A DNA stretch of 64,000 nt from CAWBRT01 sp963791145 (lineage in GTDB: Bacteria > Acidobacteriota > Terriglobia > Terriglobales > Acidobacteriaceae): NCBI GenBank assembly GCA_963791145.1, contig CAWBRT010000003.1, positions 310,001-374,000 on the forward strand, written 5' to 3'. The notes beneath the pieces are model-generated. The model did no database searches. It was not told the DNA's origin and saw only the letters and a list, made by a program, of their open reading frames with translations. How positions within the stretch are numbered: position 1 is the first letter of the stretch; every line of letters starts with the position of its first letter. The position numbers and the translations under genes are program-made. Shown here piece after piece: positions 51,914 through 61,038 of this stretch.

Positions 51914-53353
51914 ATGAAGATCCGCACCAAGCAGGATTACGTTGAGAGCTTGCGCAGGCAAAAGGTCAACGTCTACTTCATGGGCGAGAAGGTGGAGGAC
52001 CGCAGCACCCTTCCAGCCTTCGTTCCGCATATCAATTGCGCCGCCAAGACGTACGAGATGGCCCTGATGCCGGAGTTCGAGGACCTGCTGACCGCCAAAA
52101 GCCATCTGAGCGGCAACCGGATCAGCCGTTTTACCCATATCCACCAGTCGGTCGACGACCTGATCAAGAAGGTGCAGATGCTGCGGGCGGTGGCCCACGA
52201 AACGGCAAGCTGCTTCCAGCGCTGCGTGGGTTTTGACGCGCTCAACGCGCTCTACATGACGACCTATGAGATCGACCAGAAGCACGGAACCGAGTACTTC
52301 CGGCGGCTGGAAAACTACTTGCGGCGCATCCAAGAAGAGAACTTCATGCTGGCCGGGGGAATGACCGACGTGAAAGGCGACCGCTCCAAGCGGCCCAGCC
52401 AGCAGGCCGATCCCGATCTGTTTACGCGGGTGGTAGAGAAGCGCGCCGACGGCGTGGTGATCCGCGGAGCCAAAGCCCACCAGACGGGCGCCATGAACAG
52501 TCACGAGATCATGATCATGCCCTGCCAGGCAATGCAGGAAGGCGACGAGGCCTACGCCATCGTGGCCGCCATTCCGCTGGATGCGCCGGGGATTACCATG
52601 ATCTTCGGCCGGCAGAGCAACGACGAGCGCAAAGATCAGGGCATCGATGCCGGCAACCCGGAGTTCGGCATGGTGGGCGGCGAGGTGCTGGTCGTCTTCG
52701 AAGACGTCTTCGTTCCCTGGGAGCGGGTCTTCCTGTGTGGCGAGATTGACTTCAGCGGAATTCTGGTCGAACGCTTCGCCACCTTCCATCGCCAGAATTA
52801 CGGCGGCTGCAAGGGAGGCGTGGCCGACGTGATGATCGGAGCCGCCGCGCTTACCGCCCAGTACCAGGGCACGCTCGCGGCTTCTCACATCAAGGACAAA
52901 CTGGTCGAGATGCTGCATCTCACGGAAACCGTGTACGCCAGCTCGATCGCCTGCTCGGCGATGGGCTCGAAAACCGGCAGCGGTTCCTACTATCCCGATC
53001 CGTTGCTGGCCAACTGCGGCAAGCACAACATCACCCGCGCCATCTACGAAATCTCGCGGCTGGCGCAGGATATCGGCGGCGGTCTACTGGCAACCCTGCC
53101 GGCGGGCAAGGACCTTCAGAACCCCGAGATCGGCAAGCTGGTAGAAAAATATCTGAAGGGCGTGGAGGGAGTCTCCACCGAGGCCCGCATGAAGGCCCTC
53201 AGGCTGCTGGAAAACATGACCGCCGGAACCGCCCTGATCGAGAGCATGCACGGAGCCGGTTCGCCGCAGAGCCAGCGCATCATGTATCAGCGTTTGGGAA
53301 AGCTGAACGAGAAAATGAAGATGGCGAAGAAGATCGCCCGCATCACTGAATAA
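51914..53353 (+). CDS. 4-hydroxybutyryl-CoA dehydratase/vinylacetyl-CoA isomerase (AbfD) family
   Basis: 479 aa, MKIRTKQDYVESLRRQKVNV. All four [4Fe-4S] ligands of AbfD are present: a Cys pair in ETASCFQRCVGFD (CxxxC) and His plus Cys in FHRQNYGGCKGGVAD (His-x6-Cys). An FAD-binding acyl-CoA-dehydrogenase-type fold is expected. AbfD dehydrates 4-hydroxybutyryl-CoA through a ketyl radical. The related 4-hydroxyphenylacetate 3-hydroxylases lack the cluster ligands, so the cluster-bearing branch is indicated. AbfD genes usually accompany CoA transferases or aldehyde dehydrogenases, none of which are seen here. Confidence 0.87.
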   Translation: MKIRTKQDYVESLRRQKVNVYFMGEKVEDRSTLPAFVPHINCAAKTYEMALMPEFEDLLTAKSHLSGNRISRFTHIHQSVDDLIKKVQMLRAVAHETASCFQRCVGFDALNALYMTTYEIDQKHGTEYFRRLENYLRRIQEENFMLAGGMTDVKGDRSKRPSQQADPDLFTRVVEKRADGVVIRGAKAHQTGAMNSHEIMIMPCQAMQEGDEAYAIVAAIPLDAPGITMIFGRQSNDERKDQGIDAGNPEFGMVGGEVLVVFEDVFVPWERVFLCGEIDFSGILVERFATFHRQNYGGCKGGVADVMIGAAALTAQYQGTLAASHIKDKLVEMLHLTETVYASSIACSAMGSKTGSGSYYPDPLLANCGKHNITRAIYEISRLAQDIGGGLLATLPAGKDLQNPEIGKLVEKYLKGVEGVSTEARMKALRLLENMTAGTALIESMHGAGSPQSQRIMYQRLGKLNEKMKMAKKIARITE

Positions 53354-53406
53354 AATCCTGCGGTCTGCGGGGACGCCGCTTCCGCACTGCAGCAACCTTT
53401 AGCCGT

Positions 53407-54369
53407 TCACGGACCCGGTTTCCCCACGCGCGCAGGTGCACCGGCTCCCATCAGAATCAAGGAGCGCTGCGCGAATGGCACATACAGGAGAGCGGCGGCG
53501 GCGCCGATCGCCAAACCGTATCCTATCTCTTGCGCCAGCAGGAATGGCGCCAGTGCCCATAGCTCATCGAGCGGAAAGATCACGGGAAAGAGCCGGCGGA
53601 ACTTTTCGCGCAGGCCGGGTGCATGGAACGCCACCGCGGACAGAAGATACAGCCGGGTCGGGATGCCCACCGCGGCGGTAACGACAAGCAGCGCCACTGC
53701 CCAAAACGTGTTCGGCAACATACCCCGGATAATCCCCTCGACTTCGCCTAGACGCGCCAGCGAGATGATGTAGAAGCAGAGATACATAACCTGAAGCAGA
53801 GCAAACAGTACGCGCACCAGTAATGGCGAAGTCTGCGGGATTTCGTTCGGACCGGTGAGCAAGCTTTGCGGGAACCCGGATTCTGCCTGCGTCTGTGCCG
53901 TTATCTGCGCAGGCGGCATCGATTGCGTCGGGACAGCCGCTGCGGGCTGCGTTGACGGAAGCAACACTCCGGCCGGTGCGGCGAGAGACTTCTCCAGGCT
54001 CCCGGTGACTGCCGTTGTTCCATCCGACGGGTAGACCGTCTCCACCGGCGCGATGAACCGATATCCTCGCCTCGCCAGCGTCTCGATAAAGCGCGGGCTG
54101 GCGGCAGCGTCGCCAAGCGATTCGCGGATCTTGTTGACCGCGGTGTTGAGGCTATGGTCGAAGTCCACGAAAGTACCTTCAGGCCAGAGCCGCTGCTGGA
54201 TTTCGCTGCGCGTAACCAATTCACCGGGATGGTCCAGCAGCATCAGCAGTACCTGCAGAGGTTGGCCCTGCAGCGGTAACCGGCGGCCCTGCTTGCGCAG
54301 CTCCCCGGTTTGCTCATCTGCCTCAAAAACAGCAAAACGGAAGAGTCGATTGGCGGCGTTGCTCTCCAT
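53407..54369 (-). CDS. Winged-helix membrane protein (OmpR/CadC-type DNA-binding domain)
   Basis: 320 aa from ATG 54369 (MESNAANRLFRFAVFEADEQ; 54420 also possible). Residues ~10-105 match the OmpR-type winged helix: GRRLPLQGQPLQVLLMLLDH, RSEIQQRLWPEGTFVDFDHS, FIETLARRGYRFIAPVE. A Pro/Gln-rich linker follows, and then about four membrane segments (LLVRVLFALLQVMYLCFYII, TFWAVALLVVTAAVGIPTRL). The CadC-like plan places a DNA-binding domain on a membrane protein. This layout is abundant in Acidobacteria. Target unknown; divergent from the START-like gene. Confidence 0.85.
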   Translation of the reverse strand: MESNAANRLFRFAVFEADEQTGELRKQGRRLPLQGQPLQVLLMLLDHPGELVTRSEIQQRLWPEGTFVDFDHSLNTAVNKIRESLGDAAASPRFIETLARRGYRFIAPVETVYPSDGTTAVTGSLEKSLAAPAGVLLPSTQPAAAVPTQSMPPAQITAQTQAESGFPQSLLTGPNEIPQTSPLLVRVLFALLQVMYLCFYIISLARLGEVEGIIRGMLPNTFWAVALLVVTAAVGIPTRLYLLSAVAFHAPGLREKFRRLFPVIFPLDELWALAPFLLAQEIGYGLAIGAAAALLYVPFAQRSLILMGAGAPARVGKPGP

Positions 54370-54535
54370 TTTCCGGACCAGTTTACCTGCTGGCGGCTCT
54401 TTCCCGCCTGATATTCGCAACTAAGTGCCGAATATGTCAAAGCTTACGAGATGAGATGATTTTGAGGCCGGTTTGACACGGGGTGCATTGTTCGCCGGCC
54501 GGCCGGATGGCATCCTGTGCTCAGAGGAGACGATT

Positions 54536-55342
54536 TTGATTGCAAGGATCACATTGCTGGCAGTTTTAATCGGCACCCTGGGTTCGTATCTCGCGGCGGC
54601 CCAGCCCAGAGCGGAGACTCTGGCGGCATTCGAAAACTATGTGGCTCAGGCGGAGACCCAGATCCGGCGCGAGCAAAGCTCGCCGGAGTCGTTCCTTTCG
54701 ACCCATTTGCTTGCTGCCTCTCCCATGGAGTTCGAGGATCGCCTGCGCCGCGGTGAAGTGCTGGTCGCGAAGCGTGGAAACTCCCCGGTGCAAATCCCCG
54801 GCGGACTGATCCACCACTGGCTGGGTGTTGTGTTCATCCCCGATGCGACCATCGGGCAATTGCTTGGGGTGCTGCAGGATTACGACCATCTGGTCCGCTA
54901 TTACCGCCCCGAAGTGATGGCGTCGCGGCTCATTTCGCGCAACGGCGACCAATTCCAGATATCCATGCGGCTGCGCAAGCACAAGGTCGTCACCGTGGTG
55001 CTAGATACCGAATACGACGTGCATTATGGACGGCTCGATGCGGCGCATCAGTACAGCCTCTCGCGCAGCACGCGGGTCACCGAGATTGCCAATCCGGGCC
55101 AGAGTGACGAGCACCCGGTGGCCGGCGGAAATGATCACGGGTTCATGTGGCGGCTGAACACCTACTGGCGATTCGTGCAGGCCACCGACGGCGTAGTGGT
55201 GGAATGCGAAGCCATCTCGCTGACGCGCAACGTGCCCGCCGGCCTGGGATGGCTGATCGGACCGTTCATCCAGAACATCCCACGGGAATCGCTGGAGTTC
55301 ACCTTGACGTCCACGCGCAACGCTCTCGCCGTAAAGCGGTGA
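54536..55342 (+). CDS. Exported START/SRPBCC-like protein
   Basis: 268 aa from TTG 54536 with GAGGAG about 8 nt upstream. The signal peptide is LIARITLLAVLIGTLGSYLA. The mature part suits a START-like lipid-binding fold (IPDATIGQLLGVLQDYDHLV, RYYRPEVMASRLISRNGDQF, FMWRLNTYWRFVQATDGVVV). Ligand unknown. Downstream are two membrane-lipid/polysaccharide genes (CDP-alcohol phosphotransferase and GtrA), which fits envelope lipid work. Confidence 0.7.
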   Translation: MIARITLLAVLIGTLGSYLAAAQPRAETLAAFENYVAQAETQIRREQSSPESFLSTHLLAASPMEFEDRLRRGEVLVAKRGNSPVQIPGGLIHHWLGVVFIPDATIGQLLGVLQDYDHLVRYYRPEVMASRLISRNGDQFQISMRLRKHKVVTVVLDTEYDVHYGRLDAAHQYSLSRSTRVTEIANPGQSDEHPVAGGNDHGFMWRLNTYWRFVQATDGVVVECEAISLTRNVPAGLGWLIGPFIQNIPRESLEFTLTSTRNALAVKR

Positions 55343-55394
55343 ACTCTGGCGAGGGCCATCGAAGTTCGTCTGTTGCAACCGAGGAGCCTGGAAC

Positions 55395-56096
55395 ATGTCT
55401 TCCATCGTAAATCCGCGCAAACCGGTGTCAGCGGGATTCCGCAACGCCACTCGCTTCCAGCAGGCGCTGACGGCCCCGATTGAGCGCAAGCTACTGCTGT
55501 GGCTGGCGAGGCGAACCCCCGAGTGCGTCTCTCCCGACCACCTGACAGCGCTTGGCTTTGCCGGGCAGTTGCTGGCGGGAGCTTCCTATGCGCTGGCGCG
55601 CTGGCACAAGTACGGCCTCCTGCTGGCATCGTTCTTCATCGCCGTGAACTGGCTCGGGGATAGCCTGGACGGTTCGCTGGCGCGGCACCGCAACCGGCTG
55701 CGCCCCCGCTACGGTTTCTACGTGGATCACATGGTGGATACCTTCGGCGCAAGTTTCCTCATGCTGGGGCTGGCAGTCTCGAATTACCTGCACTGGCAGA
55801 TCGCCCTGGGCATGCTGGTGGCGTTTCTCGTGCTCTCGGTTGAGACCTATCTGGCGACCTACACGCTCTCCGACTTCCGCCTCTCCCACGGCCCCTTCGG
55901 CCCGACCGAGATCCGCATATTACTCGTCATCGGCAACGTTGCGCTGATATCCCATCCGTATGCCCATCTGCTTGGGCGTGAATTCCTGCTCTTCGATGTA
56001 GGTGGAACGATCGCGATCGCCGGCATGCTTGTAATGGCAATCGCAGCTACGGTTCGGCATACCGTCAGGCTCTACCGCGAGGAGCGTCTGCCGTGA
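55395..56096 (+). CDS. CDP-alcohol phosphatidyltransferase family protein
   Basis: 233 aa. Contains the family signature DGx2ARx8Gx3Dx3D in SLDGSLARHRNRLRPRYGFYVDHMVD, split over GDSLDGSLARHRN and LRPRYGFYVDHMVDT. Four to six membrane segments. The enzyme joins a CDP-activated alcohol to an acceptor alcohol in phospholipid synthesis at the inner membrane; the substrates cannot be named. Its stop overlaps the GtrA start (GTGA). Confidence 0.87.
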   Translation: MSSIVNPRKPVSAGFRNATRFQQALTAPIERKLLLWLARRTPECVSPDHLTALGFAGQLLAGASYALARWHKYGLLLASFFIAVNWLGDSLDGSLARHRNRLRPRYGFYVDHMVDTFGASFLMLGLAVSNYLHWQIALGMLVAFLVLSVETYLATYTLSDFRLSHGPFGPTEIRILLVIGNVALISHPYAHLLGREFLLFDVGGTIAIAGMLVMAIAATVRHTVRLYREERLP

Positions 56097-56542
56097 CGAA
56101 CAACCGCTGGTACGGCTCCGCTGCGCGCTGGATGAAGTTCAACCTGGTGGGAGCCGTCGGCATCGGGGTGCAACTCGGGATGTTGGCGCTGCTGCGCGCG
56201 CAATTTGGCTTGGAATACCTGCTTGCCACCGCGCTGGCCGTCGAATCCGCCGTAGTGCACAACTTCGTCTGGCACGAATGCTTCACCTGGGCAGACCGCA
56301 GTTCCGGGCTCTGGCGCGATCGCTGCTTCCGCTTTCTGCGCTTTAACCTGACGACCGGTGCCGTCTCCATCGCCGGCAATCTGCTGCTGATGCGATTGCT
56401 GGTCGGGCAGGCGCATGTACCGCCCCTGGCCGCAAACCTGGCAAGCATTGCCGGCTGCTCAGTGGTGAACTTCCTGGTTACCGACAGGTGGGTCTTTCGT
56501 GTTCCGCTCTGGCCTGTAGCGGAAGCGACTCACGACCTTTGA
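56093..56542 (+). CDS. GtrA-like membrane protein
   Basis: 149 aa from GTG 56093 overlapping the CDP-alcohol phosphotransferase stop. Four membrane segments; the GtrA family marks (FNLVGAVGIGVQLGMLALLR, NFVWHECFTWA, FLVTDRWVF) are clear. GtrA members are thought to flip undecaprenyl-phosphate-linked sugars. Translational coupling suggests a shared pathway with the upstream enzyme. Confidence 0.87.
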   Translation: MTNNRWYGSAARWMKFNLVGAVGIGVQLGMLALLRAQFGLEYLLATALAVESAVVHNFVWHECFTWADRSSGLWRDRCFRFLRFNLTTGAVSIAGNLLLMRLLVGQAHVPPLAANLASIAGCSVVNFLVTDRWVFRVPLWPVAEATHDL

Positions 56543-57018
56543 GTTCATGCGCCGGCGAGCGCTCCGATACATAATTTTGGAGCTGATTAGGAGTTGGTGT
56601 AACCCCTGGGAGCATGGTTTGTATCAGGGCACGGCTTCACAGGCTGCGGAAAAACGCGCCGCAGCAACAAGCGAGGCGCTATGGATGTGGGTACCATAAG
56701 ATCCGCTATCTAGAGCTTGTAGTCCCAACCGACCGAAAATCTGTTTTTCCGCAGCCTCTTCAGCCGTGCCGAAAATGGCCCTATTGGTTCGGGCTTTAGC
56801 CCCTGCTGGGGCCTCACCAAAAACTAATCTGATCTAGCCCGAAGGCGACTCGCTTGCGGCCTGTGTATTCAGAGCGTAACGGGAACATCGGTGGCTTCCT
56901 GCGAGCTGGCAGTGCCATAATGATCGGGGTGAGCACTTGTCTTCTATATTGGGAGGCATTCTGGCGGGAATAGCCGGGGAGTTGAAACCGCCGTGGAAGA
57001 CCTCAGTAACCCACTCCG
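56543..57018. other. Gene-free region with a repeat-flanked element
   Basis: No gene seen. Contains AGGCTGCGGAAAAA (56641-56654) and its perfect inverse at 56744-56757, flanking about 90 bp, and a GGGCTTTAGCCC palindrome at 56791-56802. Confidence 0.5.
56641..56757. repeat. Inverted-repeat-flanked element (MITE-like)
   Basis: A perfect 14-bp terminal inverted repeat (AGGCTGCGGAAAAA / TTTTTCCGCAGCCT) encloses 89 bp without a gene. Total 117 bp. A target-site duplication was not identified. Confidence 0.5.
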
Positions 57019-59975
57019 ATGACTAACGCCGTGAGACTGTTCGAGGGCTTCGACGAGCTGATGCCGTTCAGGGTTCGCGACATCCTGCTCGTTTCCAGCC
57101 TCTACGATTCCTTCATTCTGCGGGAAGATGGCCGCCTGAATGAGCTGCTGATCGGCGATTCCATTGAGTTAAACATGCAGCAAATTCCCGGCGTCAGGCA
57201 TGTCTCCAGCGGGGCGGAGGCGCTGGAACTGGCGCGATCACAGCCCCGTTTCAATCTCATCCTCACCAATCTGACCGTGGAAGACATGAATGCCGCGGAG
57301 TTGGCCCGTCGGGTCAAAGAGGCCGGGCTCGAGGTTCCGGTGGTCGTATTGGCCTATGATTACCGCGAAATCAAGGATTTCGTGGCGCGCAATCCGGTCA
57401 CCGATATCGACCGCATATTCCTGTGGCAGGGCAATGACCGCATCCTGCTCGCCATCGTCAAATACATCGAGGACAAGTTCAACGTAGAGCATGACACGGC
57501 GGCCATGGGTGTTCCCGTCATCCTCCTGGTGGAAGACAACATTCGCTACTGTTCCTCGTTTCTGCCGGCCATTTACACGGAGCTGATCGTGCAGTCGCGA
57601 AGCCTGATCGAGGAAGGGCTGAATGTGGCGCACAAGCTGGTGCGAACCCGTGCCCGCCCCAAGATTCTGCTTTGCTCGAACTACGAGGAAGCGGAAAAGC
57701 AGGTTCTTAAATACAAGGAGCACCTGTTCGGCGTCATCTCCGACGTGGAGTTTCCACGCGCCGGCAAGCTGACGGAGAATGCGGGTTTCGATTTAGCGCG
57801 CCTCATCCGTGATCTGGTGCCCGACGTTCCCGTCGTGCTCCACTCCAGCCGGACAAAGTTCTGGCCGCGCGCCGAGGCGGAAGGCTGCTCCTTCCTGCGC
57901 AAGCGCTCTCCCACGCTGCTGGCCGATTTGCGGGAGATCATGACGGAGCGGTTCGCCTTCGGCGATTTCGTCTTTCGCCTGCCGGACCTCGCCGAAGTTG
58001 GAGAAGTCGGACGCGCCAGGGACCTGGACTCGCTGGAAGAGCTGCTCCGGCAGGTTCCCGCCGAGAGCCTCGCCTACCACGCGCAGCGAAATGATTTTTC
58101 ACGCTGGCTGCGGGCGAGAACGGAGTTTGCCCTGGCGCAGAAGCTCAGGCCGCGCAGAATCTCTGATTTTCCGACGCTGGAGCACCTGCGCAAGGACCTC
58201 ATCGAATCGATTGGCGAATATCGCCAGGAGCAGCGGCAACTGGTGATCGGCGATTTCAGGCCGGCCTCGTTCCAGTCCGAGGATGCATTCTTCCTCCGCA
58301 TTGGAGGAGGATCGCTGGGAGGCAAGGCCCGGGGGCTCGCCTTCGCACGGCACCTGCTGGCCGCGCACGCCCCGCGCTTTGAGGGCGTCAGGATCGCGGT
58401 CCCCGCCACCCTGGTTCTCGCCACCGATGTCTTCGACCAGTTCCTGCGCGAGAACCACCTGCTGAGCTTCGCCATTCGCAGCCAATGATGACGAGGTCAT
58501 CGAGCAGCGATTTCTCGCCGCTTCGCTGCCCGACGAGATCGAGGAAACCCTGCTGGCGTTCCTGGAAAAATAAAGTATCCGCTGGCGGTGCGCTCTTCCA
58601 GCCTGCTGGAGGACTCCCAGTATCAGCCGTTCGCCGGGGTGTACGAGACCTACATGTATCGCCAACCGGCATCCGGATGTCTACGAGCGGCTCAACCGCT
58701 TGAGCGAGTGCATCAGGCTCGTTTACGCCTCCACCTTCAGCCAGCATGCGAAGGCATACGTGCGCGCTACCCCTTACCGGCTGGAAGAAGAAAAGATGGC
58801 GGTCATCATCCAGCAGGTCGTGGGGGCGATGCATGGTGTCCGCTTCTATCCGGATTTGGCCGGAGTCGCCCGCTCGCGCAACTTCTATCCGGTTGCGCCC
58901 ATGACATCTTCCGACGGCATAGCGTCTGTGGTCCTGGGGCTGGGCCGAGAGGTCGTCGAAGGCGGAAAATCGCTGACGTTCTGTCCCCGGTATCCGCGCA
59001 ACCTTATACAGTTCTCATCGGTCGAAGACACGCTGGCGAACTCGCAAACGGAGTTCTGGGCTCTGGAACTCGACCATGCTGTGCGCCGGAGCAACGTGGC
59101 AGACGATCTGCAGGAGGTGAAATTCGGGCTCGACGCAGCCGCCGCGGACGGCACGTTGCAACGGCTGGCCTCGACCTATTCCATCGACAATCACGCCATC
59201 TACGACGGGGTCAGCAGGCCCGGGCCTCGTGTTGTCACCTTCGCCTCAATACTCAAGCACGGGATTTTTCCCTTGCCGGCTATTCTCGACCAGCTAACCG
59301 GATGGCTGGAAGACGCGATGGGGCGTCCGGTGGAAATCGAGTTCGCGGTCCGGCTTCCCCATAGCCCAGGCGAAATTGCTGACTTCGGTTTTCTCCAGAT
59401 TCGGCCGCTGGTGCTGTCGCGCGAGGCTAAAGAGATTCGCATGGAGGAGCCGGAGCGCGCCCGCCTCCTTTGCAAGAGCTCGACCGTGATGGGCAATGGC
59501 CGGATACAGAACCTGCGCGACATCGTGGTTGTCGACATCAAGCGGTTCGAGCGCAGTCTCAGCCAGGAGACCGCCCAGGATGTCGCTTATTTCAACGCCA
59601 AGCTGGTCGAAGTCGGATCGCTCCTATCTTCTGATCGGAACCGGCAGGTGGGGATCCAGCGATCCGTGGCTGGGTATCCCGCTTAAATGGGACCAGGTCT
59701 CAGGCGCGCGCGTGATCGTGGAGACAGGGTTGCGCGATTTCGCGGTGACCCCGTCGCAGGGAAGCCATTTCTTCCAGAACCTCGTGGCCTTCCAAGTCGG
59801 CTACTTCACGGTGAATGGGGACTCGGATAATACCTTTCTTGACTGGTCCTGGCTGGAATCACAATCGGCAGTCGAAGAACGCGGTTGCGTCCGCCATCTC
59901 ACCCTGGAAAACCCTCTCTTAATCATGATGGACGGCCAGCGCAGCCATGGCCTGATCGTAAAACCTGCCTCTTGA
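57019..59975 (+). pseudogene. PEP-synthase/PPDK-like protein with N-terminal receiver-like domains, several frameshifts
   Basis: First frame 57019-58488: N-terminal region, a receiver-like segment (QPRFNLILTNLTVEDMNAAE), and a second (VPVILLVEDNIRYCSSFLPA), then LIESIGEYRQEQRQLVIGDF. Later frames give KYPLAVRSSSLLEDSQYQPF (ATP-grasp-type PEP/pyruvate binding), KMAVIIQQVVGAMHG, GFLQIRPLVLS and LIGTGRWGSSDPWLGIPLKW. Shifts fall near 58484, 58575, 58660 and 59625. About 980 aa if joined. The ATP-grasp half resembles PEP synthase N-domains, so it may phosphorylate a partner instead of making PEP. A sensory kinase-like protein is an inference. Confidence 0.7.
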
Positions 59976-59996
59976 TAGCGCCATTCCATCGGCAAC

Positions 59997-60896
59997 CTAC
60001 CTGCCTCGAGCCGCCAGGCAGATTCCAACGGCAATGAGAACAACGCTGATGACAAAAGTGTGGGTAATCGTCTCCCCGGAAAACGCGATGCTGATCAGTA
60101 CGGCAACGACGGGAGTGAGCGACAGAAACTGTCCCGCGCGGGATGCCCGCATTACCGCGAGCACCTTGCCCCACCATAAGTAGCAGACTACCGTCGCTCC
60201 CAGCCAGTTGTACGCGAGCACGCCAATTACGGCGGCGTTCCAGATCACCGGGCGGCGCGTACCGAGTAGCGGCACGATTGCCGCGATTACGGCGCCAGAC
60301 CACAATATCTGCCAATAAGCCTGGGACCAGAAGGAGGTCTGCCATTTGTAACGCCGGTAAAGACATGCGCCCAGCGCCCAGCATATAGCGGAGACCAGAA
60401 GCAGCCCGTTTCCCAGCAGAACACTGGGGTCATGCCAATTCACCAGCGTGGGATTCATAAACATCAGCAGGCCTGCAAATACAGCTAACCCGCCAGCCAT
60501 GGCCATGCGGGTAACACCCTCGCCGGCGACGAGCCAGCCCAGCGGCAGGGCCCAGAGTTGCATGGTGTACATGAGCACGGCGGCTCGTCCGGCGCCAACG
60601 TACGCCAGGCCGAATACGGAAATTCCCAGGCAGAGTCCGATCTGCAGAATTCCGATGATAGCCAGTGGAACGCGTTCGCCGCTAACCGGCAGCAGTGATT
60701 GCCTTCTTGCCGCCGTGATCGCGGTCATGATGACGGCGGCGCCCACAAAGCGCCACAAAACAAAACTTGAGGGAGAAATATCGCTCAGGACGCTCTTGGT
60801 CAGCGACCAGTTGGCAGCCCAGATCAGAACCAGCACCGCAAGCCGCAGGTAGACGACACCGCCCCTCAGGCGCTCGCTGGAGCCCGTTGCAGACAT
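59997..60896 (-). CDS. EamA/DMT family transporter
   Basis: 299 aa, ten hydrophobic segments in two EamA repeats (LVLIWAANWSLTKSVLSDIS, LLLVSAICWALGACLYRRYK). The family exports metabolites or amino acids from the cytoplasm; the substrate is unknown. Convergent with the PEP-synthase-like gene and divergent from the anSME-like gene. Confidence 0.9.
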   Translation of the reverse strand: MSATGSSERLRGGVVYLRLAVLVLIWAANWSLTKSVLSDISPSSFVLWRFVGAAVIMTAITAARRQSLLPVSGERVPLAIIGILQIGLCLGISVFGLAYVGAGRAAVLMYTMQLWALPLGWLVAGEGVTRMAMAGGLAVFAGLLMFMNPTLVNWHDPSVLLGNGLLLVSAICWALGACLYRRYKWQTSFWSQAYWQILWSGAVIAAIVPLLGTRRPVIWNAAVIGVLAYNWLGATVVCYLWWGKVLAVMRASRAGQFLSLTPVVAVLISIAFSGETITHTFVISVVLIAVGICLAARGR

Positions 60897-61038
60897 GATC
60901 TCTGCATTCTAATCCCGTGAGTCGCAATGGCAAGCTGAGGCGCGGCAGACAGGAACTGTGTTGCTTAGTTCCGGAGGCAGAATGGTTTTGCCGTAGAGTG
61001 AAACCGGAAGTAACATCGAGCATTGAGGAAACGAGAGC

